Below, one piece after another: positions 48,419-59,565 of a stretch of DNA of 64,000 nt; position 1 is the first letter of the stretch, and each line of letters opens with the position of its first letter. The position numbers and the translations under genes were made by a program. The DNA comes from Gigaspora margarita (lineage: Eukaryota; Glomeromycota; Glomeromycetes; Diversisporales; Gigasporaceae). The DNA lies in assembly GCA_009809945.1 (NCBI GenBank), contig WTPW01000070.1:297723-361722 (forward strand), read 5' to 3'. Below the pieces are notes generated by a model that saw nothing but the letters and a program-made list of their open reading frames with translations, had not been told where the DNA came from and made no database searches.

Positions 48419-49802
48419 CATACAACACTTAGATGAGCCTGCAGAGTGATTAATTGAGTAGTTACTGTGATTTATAGAAAACAGTTAATTAATAGTAAAA
48501 GTAGTTTGCAATTAACTAAATTCATTATCATATTTTACATATGAATTTTTAGCAAAATCACTATAAGGATTACTTTAATTAATTTTAGTGCTTGTGCACG
48601 ATCTTAAACACTTTTAATCTTAATATTTTATATACATTTCCATAATACTATTAAAATGTGATAATTCATATAAAAATTTAAATAAAATTTGTATTTTGTT
48701 AATACCTATATAGATTTAATAGATCCGTAAAAGTTAAAGTTCCTAATAGCAGTTAACTTTTGATTGGCTAAAATTTAAAATTTTAAAAATTTTTAAAATT
48801 TAATATTTAATAAAATTTGAACCAGTGATCGGTTTTGGATGATTTTACTACTGAAATGTTTGTCTCAATAAGGCGATTCCAACGAGCCTAAAATCATCAA
48901 AATCCAATTACTGGATCCCAAAATCGTTATATGTTTGTGTTGCTTTAATTATATTAGTTTTGAATATATTCAAAATTATTATTAAAGATCTTATAAACTT
49001 TAACATTGAATAACTTGTGAACCAGTGATCCGTTTTAAACGATTTTGCTACCAAAATGCTTGTCTTAATAAGACAATTCAAATGAATCTAAAATTATTAA
49101 ATTCTGATCACTGGATTCCAAGATTGTTATAGATTTGTGATATTTTAATATAAAATATATTAAATCAATTAAAAATAACACAAATCTATAACGATCTTTG
49201 GATCCTGTGATCAGACGTTAATGATTTTAGGTTCATTAGAATCATCTCACTGAGATGAGCATTTTGGTTAAAATCATCCAAAATGGACCACTGGTTCACA
49301 AGTTATTCAGTGTTTTATTTATAAGATCTTTAATAATGACTTTTAATATATACAAAACTAATATAATTAAAGCAATACAAATCTATAATGATCTTGGGAT
49401 CCAGTAATTGGATTTTCGCAATTTTAGGCTCGTTGGAATCATCTCTTTGAGACAAACATTTTGATAGTAAAATTATCCAAAACAGATCACTAGTTCAAAT
49501 TTTATTTTAAGATTAAATTTTAAAAATTTTTTGAATTTTCAAAAAATTTTAGCCAATCAAATTGCAGTATTTATGATCAGGTAGGGGTAGGGGTAGCCTC
49601 TTAGTAGCAAAATATCAGCTGATAAATGGCCCTCCCCTTAGTATATTTGTATATACAAATTATATAAAGCCTATAGTCAATAAAAATTTTTTATACAAAT
49701 CATATAAAAACTGGACTGGACTGGAACTGAAACTAGTTCCAATGGAATGGTCCAGTCCAGTCCAGCTTTTAAAAACTGGACTTAGGACTGTACCCAACAC
49801 TG

Positions 49803-50520
49803 GATGTATGGCGTATATACTATATGTGTACTATATGTGTTCAACATGTGTCCAATATTCTACATCAACTCTACACATATCGGGTATCTGATTATACATA
49901 TTCTACATACATTCTATATATAACCTATACATATCAGGTACTAGATATGTATAAAATATGTGTAGGATATTTTTATTTTGATCAGTGTATTATAGTAAAG
50001 CCAAGTGAGTGAAGTCTACTAGTAAGGACCCACCAATACATAGCATATTGGGAAAGGCTATGACAATATAATAGGATTTTTGCAGTAATTTATAATAGAA
50101 ATCACAATTTCAATACAAAAATTATCAACTTTTATTATTTATTGTGTATAAAGTAAAATTGTAACAGGATTTTTTTAGTTCATATAAAAACTAGATAATT
50201 CTAATACAACTATTTTATCTTTTATTGTTACCAAAATAGCATGCAAGTTTTTTAATAGAATTTTTAAACCAATTTGCAATATAAATTACAATATTTTATT
50301 CATATACAGTCTATCTTAACTTTATCTATTTTATATTATTAAAATAATAAGTAAATTTTTTAATAATTTTTTTTTTACAATAATATTTTAAAGCAACTAA
50401 TTTATAACAACATACTAAAATTACTTGGTAGCAAATAAGTCATATGTATAATAACTTTTTAGCTCACATTATACGCCAACCCTATAAAAAAAGGTTGTTT
50501 AGTTTTGTAGTATTGTCCAA
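49803..50520. other. AT-rich gene-free stretch
   Basis: 49.80-49.98 kb repeats CTACACATAT and GTGTACTATATG words in both orientations; the rest is AT-rich without a recognisable feature. The MULE C-terminus expected here was not found. Confidence 0.5.
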
Positions 50521-50523
50521 AAA

Positions 50524-50690
50524 AATGTTCAGAATAGAGTCAATTTTTCAAATGCCAGTACATTATTGTACAATTTTTATACTATGATGCAAAAAAAGCA
50601 ATTTTGGGGTCAACAACATTAGGTATAAAAATTGTACAAAATCAGTACAATGTATAGTAAATTCAAAAAATAGACTCTATTCTGAACATT
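50524..50690. mobile_element. ~167-bp MITE
   Basis: ATGTTCAGAATAGAGTC at the left is inverted exactly at GACTCTATTCTGAACAT at the right. Inner TTGTACAATTTTTATAC words are also paired. No coding or clear target duplication. Confidence 0.8.
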
Positions 50691-51263
50691 TTGTTGAACA
50701 AAAATAGAATAACTTTAGAAAATTTTTAGAACATTGCCAACAAAATTTGGACAAAATTTTTATATAGGGCAAGTTTGTAACAGAATTTTTTGTAGTAATA
50801 TAATAGAAATTACAATAAGGGTGCTGACAAATATTTTGTAATATCTTTTTATCAAGGGGATACCCCCACATAAGACGATTCTGATTGGTCGATTTTAAAA
50901 AAAAATTTATCAAAATTTTACTAATAGATTATAATTTTGGGCTCTAAATAAACTTATTTAAAAATATAATTTATACCAAAATAATGTATTTTTGTATGCT
51001 GCGAAAATTTATTTAGTGCCCAAAGTCATATTTCATTAGTAAAATTTTGCATAATACAGAATTATTTGTATTTTTATTAATAAAAACCTTAATTAAGAAA
51101 AAATCTCAATATATACAACATAAACTTATCTTAAGCTAATTCAATATTTTGTGAAATAATGTATTAAATGGGTCTTTTTGTAAATAAAATTATCTAAATT
51201 GACCATAAATATATTTTCTGACTCTTTTTTAGAATGATTATATTTTTTTAACTATACTGCAAT

Positions 51264-51553
51264 TAGAGTTCCTCAAACTCCAATCAAATCAAATATTAGG
51301 CATATTTGAATTTGATAAATCAAATAAACCTTGATTTGAATTAAAAATTCTGTATTTGAATTTGATTTGATTTGAAATTTTTAAGATTTCTAAATTTTTT
51401 AAATTAAATCAAAAATTTCAAATATTTGATCAAATCAAATCAAATATTTATTAATTTGAATTTGATTTGATTTGAAAATTTTGTATTTGAATTTGATTTG
51501 AGATCAAATTTTTGATCAAATCAAATCAAATCAAATCAAATTGTGGAACCTTA
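51264..51553. mobile_element. hAT-like MITE with CAAAT-word subterminal repeats, copy 1
   Basis: Ends TAGAGTTCCTCAA and the complement of TAAGGTTCCACAA, with flanks ACTGCAAT and GTTGCAAT (six of eight identical, the size expected of hAT). The whole interior is made of AATCAAAT and ATTTGATT words in both orientations. Confidence 0.7.
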
Positions 51554-51779
51554 GTTGCAATATTTAATCATTTGTTGCCCAATTTTAGCTACTGAAGTTG
51601 CAATTCTTAAAAATTGAGTTTTTTAATTTCTAACACCAAAGGAATATATAAAAACTTAAATATAACCTATATGCAAATATGTATGTTTTCTCATGGCAAG
51701 ACTCAAACATTTACATACTATCATGTTAGCATGATATACAATACCATATCTTATAAAAATTTAATCTTAAATCATTTCA

Positions 51780-51905
51780 GGGTTTCAGATAAGGTTTTGG
51801 GTTTCGGTCAAGATTTCGGAATTTCGGATGAGGTTTCAGAAGTTATAATCCAAAACCTGAAACTTTCAGATTTGGCAAAAAAGGTTTTGGTGCCCAACTC
51901 TAGTG
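51780..51905. repeat. GTTTCGG-word repeat with hAT-like end
   Basis: GGTTTCAGATAAGG, GGTTTCGG and GAGGTTTCAG words recur, then GGTGCCCAACTCTAG, whose complement CTAGAGTTGGGCACC resembles the CAGTGTTGGGTAC end of element E. Probably a remnant of another hAT-like family. The 110-codon open frame across it is an artefact. Confidence 0.45.
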
Positions 51906-52159
51906 GTGGGTACCTTAGGCTGGTTCTGAATACGCACAAAGAATAGATTTAGAAGCCTTTTGCAAAAAAGAAAGAAAAAAGAAGAGGAAGAAGGAAAGAA
52001 AAGAAGATTTGGGACGTTTTCTGGTCCTTACTTCAGAAGGATAGTTTTAGGCATCCTGGCTTCTTACTCTAATAAGAATGGCTTCAGAATGTCTCCCTGG
52101 CTTTTCTGTTAATTTCCTCTCTGTGATCCAAATCGGTCCTCTGTTTGTCTCCAATTATG

Positions 52160-52790
52160 TATCTTCATAATCTCTAATAAAGAGAATGTTTAATATGAAA
52201 TCCGAGCAAGAATAATAGCCCTATGCGTTGATGAAGTCACGCTAGGGTTATTATTGCGAGGATAACCTGATTTGTATGAAAAAGGTAATAGCATATGATT
52301 GTATGCAATGATGCATGTGATAGATTATAGATACGCAGAGATTATAAAGATGTTGTCATGTGAACTGAGTTGAATGTGCCGCACACTAGCGTGGGCTCGA
52401 ACTCGTTGATGTTGTCATGTGTATCATGTTGAATGCGCCACACCATAGCATGGGCTCGAACTCGCTGTTATAAAAAATGGATGCTGTATGTAATAAGTTG
52501 AATGTGCCGCACCATAAGCGTGGGCTTGTACTTGCAAAAAAAAAAAAAAAAGAGATGCGCCATACCTTAGCGTTGGCGATCCTCAATTGCTTCATCACGT
52601 GACATTTCACGTGTACATAGAGTTGTTATGAGCACAGTATATGTAGAGTTGTTATGAGTTGTTATGAGCACAGTATGTAATAGTAGAAGAGAAAAGTGAT
52701 GGAGTGGAGCACTACTTCCATTATGTATCTTCATAATCTCTAATAAATAGAGTGTTTAATATGAAATCCGAGCGAGAATAATTGTTGTAT
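52160..52790 (+). repeat. Direct repeats and a ~65-75-bp minisatellite
   Basis: CTTCATAATCTCTAATAAA followed by TTTAATATGAAATCCGAGC occurs at about 52160 and 52730. Between them, four imperfect copies (52370-52590) of TTGAATGTGCCGCACCATAG followed by CGTGGGCTCGAACTCG are seen, and ACAGTATATGTAGAGTTGTTATGAG is locally duplicated. Element class not recognised; no coding. Confidence 0.6.
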
Positions 52791-52868
52791 ATCTTTTCTT
52801 TCAATACATGTATTAATAATCGACTATAATAAAGTTTTTTGTTATCCTATACTTTTAAAAACATAATA

Positions 52869-53558
52869 CAGCGAAGGCCACAGCCTATCTCAAAAAATTA
52901 TCTCTCTCAAACAGCTTGACACAAACAAATTTTTTTAGTGAACCTAACAGGAAAGAAAACTGGGCATGGTCAGGAATAAAATGGGCCTCAAACAACAAAA
53001 AGGACATTTTTTGGAGGTTATTACATAAGGCGCTCCCTTTGGGTACACGACTAGTATATATGGACCCAATGATCTCACGTAACTGCCCATGGTGTTCAGA
53101 TGAAGTCCAAACATTTGAGCACTTTGCAAGAGACTGTCGAGTCAGTCGTAAAATCTGGGAACTCGCATATAATATGTTTGGTCTAGTGCAAAAAATAACT
53201 CTGCCATCCACGATGGAAGAAATATTCACAGCATCCAAGGCAAAATCATCTCGATCACACACTTCTTTTATCTGGCTGCACATCTTGGTAATATACGAAA
53301 TCTGGGTATGGTACACAAATAAAAGGTGGGGCAATAGTACTATGCCAGAACCAGCATTACAGTTTATATGGAAAAACAGAATCACAAGAGAAATAAACTT
53401 GGTGTTAAAAAGCCGTTTGCTCAAAAGGAAAGAAACAAACTTTTTAAAAGCTGTACTTAGTTCGAATAGATTAGAAAACTATTGTATATAATAATGTGTA
53501 AATAAATACAGTAAATAAAGAGCGTCACTCGACGTCCCCAGGTAATTACTACCTTGGG

Positions 53559-53589
<31 letters not shown>
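52869..53589 (+). mobile_element. 5'-truncated LINE with poly(A) and TSD
   Basis: The frame is open from the first base to the stop at 53491. It encodes the C-terminal reverse-transcriptase zinc-binding domain of LINE ORF2: FWRLLHKALPLGTR, then CPWC and FEHFARDC (a CX2C...HX4C pattern). A 3' UTR hairpin of about 10 bp (CCCCAGGTA / TACCTTGGGG, 53537-53559) is followed by TTT and about 27 A. The flanks carry ACATAATA (52861-52868 and 53590-53597), with upstream A residues possibly extending the duplication. The reverse transcriptase itself is missing. Frame integrity suggests a fairly recent insertion. Confidence 0.88.
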
Positions 53590-53591
<2 letters not shown>

Positions 53592-53597
53592 ATAATA

Positions 53598-54277
53598 AAA
53601 TGGAAACCTCTTGATATTTAATTTTTATGTTGTACTTAAATAGAATTAAATATTTAATTGTTCGCTCCTTCTTCTTTTTTTGATTTCTTACTTTTCTATT
53701 TAAATGAACCTCCTTTGGAATTGTCTATCTTATTTATTGGATTCAAACGACATAGAATATATGCATACATATTTTTGTCCGTGCTTTTTTCTAAACATTC
53801 TTTTCCTCTCTATCTTTTAATCGGCCTGCATCTTTATACTCTATTAATTGAACTAGATAGTAACAGCATCAAAATGCCAATTTATAATCAATTGTAAATC
53901 AGGCAGAAAAATCAATAGTTAGTAATCAGATATAACTTAAATTATCAATGTCAAATTTTATTTAGAAGTTAATGATAGTCCATGATAAATTAAGCAAATT
54001 CGCCACATAATAATGTATACTGCCATTTTTATTATACCGGTATGACAAAAATCCTATTTAAATTATATTTTGGAAATTTATTAAAAAATACTGTCGGACA
54101 TGCACTATAATAAAAGATATTTTAAATATTTTGGTATTGATATGGATGAAAAATTTAAACTTTCAATTTATAAAGTAAGGATATTACTAAATAATATGTA
54201 CAATTTTTTATATTCTGGTATATTTGATCTGCTATATTTCCTTTGTTTCAAAAGCTGTAAGAATAACTTATGATAAT
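53598..54277. other. AT-rich gene-free stretch
   Basis: No supported gene; the 79-codon frame at 53658-53897 has no recognisable domain. It ends at the 3' border of the kinase gene. Confidence 0.45.
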
Positions 54278-55636
54278 TTAAATTTCCGGTATTTTTAATT
54301 CATGTAATTTACTACCTATAAAAAAATTTTATCAATCAATGTAAAATACAGATTAATATAATTTATTAAATAAACAAAATTTATAATTACCTTGATATTT
54401 ATAACTACTATTAAATGAAATAAATTTACTTCTATAATCTAATTCAAAATCTATTTGAATATCTTTATTTTTTATATTTTGTAGAGTTTTATCAGATTCA
54501 GATAATTCTAATAAAATAGTTTCATTACTCTGCCATTCTGCAAAAGTATTATAAATTTCTTTTACCGTTGGTCGTTTTTTTGGATCAATGTTCCAACATT
54601 TCTTCATTAAATTTGCATAGCAAATTGCCGTATTTTCATAAATATGTGGTCGTAAACCATTACATACTTGTAATTGGAATTGTAATTCTGATTTCGGTTC
54701 ATAATGAATAGGTTTACCATATAAAATTTCCCACATGATTATACTAAATGAATAAATATCAGATTCTTTAGTATATGGATGTTTATTCAAAACTTCAGGT
54801 GCAATATATGGTAAAATTCCATAAATTCCATCAGAATTTGATTTTGATGCAATATTAGCTGTTATAGAAAGTCCCAAATCTGCAATGTATGCACTTTTTA
54901 AACTATTTGATAAAATATTTCCACTATGTAAATCACAATGAATAAGATCTTGAGAATGAATTATCAGTAAATCATATGCAATACATTGTAATAGATTTAA
55001 CTTGTCTCTCCAATCCACTTGTGCTATGGCATGTAGATTTTTTCGTAAGCAACCTTTTGAAGCATATTCCATGACAAGAAAATAATTTTTAGAAATTTCA
55101 TCTTTTGATACACCGAAACATCTTAAAAAAGTTGGATTTTTAAGACCAACATCACAATATGCCTTTAACTTATTATTAATGAATATATATTTGAAATGTT
55201 AATTTTAGTTATAAATCATGAATAATATAAATGATAAAAATAATTAAGATTACCTCTCTTATAAATTCTTTATGGCAATTATTTGATTCATGAAATAATT
55301 TAAGTGCAACAAATTTGTATAAGTATTGATTACCAAGCCATTCAGCACGGTATACAGTTGCAAAACCACCTTTACCAATCTTTTCAATATTTTTAAATTC
55401 ATCAAAAGAAATCCAAGCTAACTTATATTTGCTTTCGATAAATATATGTTTCAAATCATCTTCAATTTCGACGTGATGTATCCATTCGTTTTTAACTAAT
55501 ATTTATTTATAACATTTAATCAATGTTAATGTAATATATAAATAAATTAATAACAATATTAGATATCAGTTATACGTAGTATGTAATAACTTAAATATGA
55601 TTTATAATACCTAAAGCAAAATAATTTTCTCTATTC
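54278..55636 (-). CDS. TKL-type protein kinase, intron-containing
   Basis: Serine/threonine or tyrosine-kinase-like kinases of this expanded family are typical of arbuscular mycorrhizal fungi; substrates are unknown. Exons: a likely 26-bp exon 55636-55611, then 55495-55254, 55168-54391 and 54315-54278 (stop TAA); introns GT-AG. Motifs: NEWIHHVEIEDDLKH, glycine loop GKGGFATV, VALK lysine, LVMEYASKGCLRK, catalytic HCDLHSGN (cysteine replaces the usual arginine of HRD), ADLGLS for DFG, YIAPEVL, SDIYSFSIIMWE and KKCWNIDPKKRPT. The end reads SYKYQGSKLHELKIPEI. The first exon(s) and start codon were not located with certainty, so the 5' boundary is provisional. Core residues (K, catalytic D, DLG) are present, so activity is plausible. 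Confidence 0.85.
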
Positions 55637-55703
55637 CTGCAATCGGCAATTTAAATATATAAATATCGACGTTATTACAGTATTGTAATTCAATACTCTG
55701 GAG

Positions 55704-55828
55704 ACAGGGTTGGCAATGGAGCCAATGGAGTTCGATGGTTACGCAAATGACTGAAAAAAACCAATATCCATTGACTCCATTCGGGTTTCATTGGCTCCAT
55801 TCGCGATTTCATTGTCAACCTTGCCTGG
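55704..55828. mobile_element. ~125-bp MITE-like inverted repeat
   Basis: GGGTTGGCAATGGAGCCAAT at the left pairs imperfectly with ATTGGCTCCATTCG and CATTGTCAACCTTG at the right. GGAGCCAATGGAGT words repeat inside. It lies just upstream of the kinase's first detectable exon. Confidence 0.6.
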
Positions 55829-56017
55829 AGAATATTAATCGAATAACAAGATCAGATGTAATGAATTACTTAAGTTGAAATTTCACTTATGAAATCGGTT
55901 TTTTTAATAGTTCATCTTTTGCCCAAACTATATTTAAACTTTGAATTAAACTAATATGTTTTATAATTTCTGTTACATCCAATCTTATTATTTGCAATAC
56001 TCTCCTCAAATATATCT

Positions 56018-56755
56018 TCAATTTAAAATTTGCCTTTGATACCAGTATTTGGCTTTATCTAAATCTCTTATTACTCCGATTCCACATCGATAACATTCTG
56101 CAACACTTGAAATTCCACTGATGTGTCCATTTTCTGCCAATTTTCGATAATAAATGAATGCTTTATTTTCGTCCTTTTCAACTCCAATTCCATATTGATA
56201 ACAATTTCCCAAATTATATGCCCCTTTAAAATGTCCCATCTCTGCAGCTTTCTGAAAATAAATGAAAGCTTTATGTTCATCCTTTTCAACACCAATTCCA
56301 TGAAGATAACAGCATCCAACATTAGCTATTCCATTAGCGTCACCATTTCTGCTGAATTTTGACAATATACAAATGTCTTATGTTCATCTTTTTCAACCCC
56401 AATTCCGAAAGCATAACAGCCTGCAATTTCAATAAATCCAAGAGCGTTCCCCATTCCCGCAGATTTTTGATAATAAATGAATGACTTATGTTCATCTTTT
56501 TCAACCCATTTGCCAAAACGATAACAACATGCAAGAATAATTTGAATCATTGGATTGATTTGATCATTTAAGCAAAAATTGATAATATCAACTGGATTTT
56601 GCTTTTTCTTTATTAAAAATTGTTCTAATATGTCAAGAATTAAACTAGGATTTTTGTGTTCAATTCTTTTTTCTTTATCAGTCACACGATTTGTCACATG
56701 TAAAATTTTATCATATGAATTTTGTAGATCACAAAAATCAACGTAGTTGCATTTT
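56018..56755 (-). pseudogene. Sel1-repeat (SLR) protein remnant
   Basis: About five Sel1-like repeats of ~36 residues are seen: ACCYRFGKWVEKDEHKSFIY, GCYAFGIGVEKDEHKTFVY, GCCYLHGIGVEKDEHKAFIY, NCYQYGIGVEKDENKAFIY and ECYRCGIGVIRDLDKAKYWY, ending QRQILN. Such repeats form alpha-solenoids for protein-protein contacts. In these fungi they often follow kinase domains or stand alone. No ATG opens the frame: it is open from about 56753 after an in-frame stop (CNYVDFCDLQNSYDKILHVT). One base is missing near 56345 relative to the repeat consensus, switching frame between NSAEM and GDANG. It is therefore probably a broken gene, unless the base is a sequencing error. The kinase lies 0.4 kb downstream on the same strand. 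Confidence 0.8.
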
Positions 56756-58443
56756 TAAAAATTTTGCCACAAATTTTAAACATAATAAATAATCTTACTA
56801 AACAAGAACATTGCTGAGGTTTTTACAAGCCAAATGGTATAGACAGCATGAGAAATTAACAACTCCTTACGAAGTTCAACGTCTTCAAAGATGGACGACC
56901 ATTTTGTCTTCGTTAGTGAGATTAGTTGTCAGTTTGCAAGATATCAGCTTGAAAAGTAGTTTATTAGTTGCGTCTAAGTGAGGGCTTTCNGCAAACCTTT
57001 ACCNCCAGGTGCTAGTACATTATGAACGTGGGAAGTTAAATCGAGAGGAACTGTTTCTGTGATATATAGATTATATTAATTGCTGATTCATTTACGATTT
57101 TACTGGATTTTCTTTACTAATTTTTTTAATTTTTTTATTTTAACTAGATATTTTATTAAACGGTAATATNTTTAGAACAAAAAATATCCATATGTAGTAC
57201 AATCCGACTTCCCTGCATTTAAGAAAAGTGCATTTATAGAAGTCAAATGCATTTGGCCAGAATTCTAGTGTGCATGTAGAGAGGGCGTGCACTTGTAGAG
57301 GGTGCTAATTGTTATATTAATAAAGAATAAATGTATAGATCGCACCCTAAGATGCGCTTAGATATCACCCGACCAATAGAATATATATTACGTGATCAGG
57401 TAATCAATGGTATCTTTTCATTGCTGCATTGGTAGTTAATAAACGGGTACTGTTTTTTTTTAAGGTTAAAGCAAGTTTCCTTATATTTTTATATTCACTT
57501 TTAGCGGTTGCTAATGCCTTTTTTCCCTTCTTGTAGGTTTTGGGCATTCGTCGAACTAGAATCAGTGAAATTGGAACTTCCTAACGAGATACATTGGACC
57601 TGGAGTCGATTTATGTACGATTTTAACTCTTTTTGTGGAACTTTTAGGTAAGAACTGAGATTTTCTGCTCTTATATAAATGGTTCTTTGTAAGATTTGGA
57701 AGTCCGACGATACTTCGAGTTGAAGCTGGGCACGATGTGATAGCGGTATTATGACCAGCATGGTACGACTGACCTGATTAGTATAGTATGGGGTATAATA
57801 CAGACCGAACTTTAAAATCGTACCATGCTGATCTGGTATTATTAGTGTTAGGGTTGGCCTGTATCATACTGATTTTCTGTAATCCCATATGGTATGTACT
57901 TGTATTTTTTTTTTTTTTTTGTTTTTCATTGTACTGATGAAAGATAAATTAATTTTGAAACTAGACATGGAATATGGTGATCAACGAGATAGCGTCCAGA
58001 GATCTGCTGATATGAATAATGCTAATAAGGTGAATGTTAAATATTNAATGCGATTTGAAGGGACATTGCAACCTTGGGTTCTATAGTCGAGATAGCATGG
58101 ATATAGTCAAGGACGAAAAAACAGCATTTGAGTNGNACATGAACACTCTTGTAATTTTGGAGATCAGGTGCAGTATAAAAATCGAAACTATTTTTTTTNN
58201 AAAAAAAGGTACCTATTTTCTGCGGTCNAATTAAAATATTGTTCTATGTGAAATTTTACTAATGGATGNTTACATTGACCTCTGCTGAAAACGGATGGCG
58301 GATGTGCCACAGCACACAAATTTCCAGGTGATGTAATCAGCTTTTTTTTTGCCAATATATTTTTTTTAATTAACTTGAACTCAGAAATCATGTATTATTA
58401 AATTTTATTATATTGGTGCATAAAAGATTTTTTTTACTATGCC
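56756..58443. other. Gene-free DNA with small foldbacks and ambiguous bases
   Basis: No supported gene. At 57180-57300 TGCATTT-rich words resemble a decayed Tc1/mariner-type MITE. At about 57752-57840 GACCAGCATGGTACGA is mirrored by CGTACCATGCTGATCTGG. At 58220-58290 an ATTTTACTAATGGAT end of the foldback family appears. Ambiguous bases occur near 56990, 57004, 57170, 58046, 58134, 58136, 58199-58200, 58228 and 58269. Confidence 0.45.
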
Positions 58444-59557
58444 CAGTGTTGTCATGGGACAGCTTTGAACAGAACCCCTGAATATATACATAAAACGTTT
58501 GTAGTACACTTAGACTAATTTTTTTAAAATGTTTATTGTACAGTTACACAAATTTTATTTTTTTAATAACAACTTAACTCAACCTACGATGTACACTTAA
58601 TTAATAATATCAAAAAAGATATGTCGTACAGTTACTTATTGTGCAAGAATAGTTAGTCGTATATAATATATAAATATAATATATATAACATACAAAATTT
58701 AATAAAAACTAGTAAAAACAATAATAGTAACAATATTTATTTATTGTGTATAATTTAGTATCAACTTTATATACCTGTTTCTAAATTGATTTAGAACAAT
58801 ATCAATGTTGTTTGCTTAAGTATTACAATGATTGGTATGTACTGTATGGAGAATATATATGATTTAACTCAATAGTTACTAAGAGATAAGTTTCTATTTT
58901 ACTTGAATAAATATCTTTTTAGCACTATAATATAATATTGTTGCTTCACAAAAAGATATAACTTTTGTGGATTACAACATTGTATAAAATTGAATATTAC
59001 TAACTTCAATTAATAAAAATTTTAAAACATAAATATAATTTATTAACTTTTACTTTTTTAAATTAATTTAATTTTAAACATTTATTATATCTTCATCGTA
59101 CATTAATTTATTTTTAATTAAAACTATGTTGTACACTTAATTATGAATTTAAAATTATTATTTAAAGGTATATCGTACACTAAAACTGTTGCTTTAATGT
59201 TTGTGTACACTTTATAATAAAATTTAAGTGTACACTTATATAAAGTTTAAAGACAAAGGTTATATATATATATAACATTAGTATTCAGGGGTCCTCTTTG
59301 AACAATGATTTGGACAATTTTGGACAATTTTGGGCAATTAAATAAAGTAAAATTGCTTAAAATTTTATTAAGATAACCTATTTTAATTTTAACTGGAATG
59401 TGTTCAACATCTAAAAAAAATATATAGTTATATATTTTTTAGATAGATTTATTAATTATTAAAGCCTGGACAAGCTTTGGACAATCTTGGATATTTGGAC
59501 AATTTTGGATGTGAACAAGCCAAAAAAGGCTGTGAACAGCCAAAATGTACAACAGTG
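58444..59557. mobile_element. hAT-like MITE (outer), interrupted
   Basis: Ends CAGTGTTGT and ACAACAGTG, flanked by ACTATGCC (58436-58443) and ACTTTGCC (59558-59565), seven of eight identical. The right part repeats TTTGGACAATTTTGGA words. Without the inner insertion the element would be about 280 bp. Confidence 0.75.
58472..59295. mobile_element. 824-bp element nested in the hAT-like MITE, 9-bp TSD
   Basis: The left end GAACCCCTGAATA is inverted at TATTCAGGGGTCCT, flanked by the exact 9-bp duplication CTTTGAACA (58463-58471 and 59296-59304). A 9-bp duplication suits a Mutator-like superfamily. Inner GTACACTTAATT words recur in both orientations. No transposase. Confidence 0.85.
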
Positions 59558-59565
59558 ACTTTGCC

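Larger units (their letters stand above)
45975..49802 (+). mobile_element. hAT-like element E (outer copy), interrupted by itself
   Basis: The outer copy consists of 45975-46506 and 48427-49802, about 1.91 kb in all. It starts CAGTGTTGGCCCC and ends GTACCCAACACTG. Repeated CCAGT/ACTGG words lie inside both ends. There is no transposase frame. The outer flanks (AGTACAAA and GATGTATG) do not match, and the MULE does not resume on the right, so the right side has been rearranged since insertion. Confidence 0.8.

Noticed and set aside
52160-52790. Solo LTR remnants
   Set aside because: Two similar AATAAA-containing blocks are present, but no TG..CA ends, primer-binding site or flanking duplication could be read, so only a repeat is reported.
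52885-53424. 179-codon minus-strand frame
   Set aside because: It is the shadow of the LINE zinc-binding frame on the plus strand.
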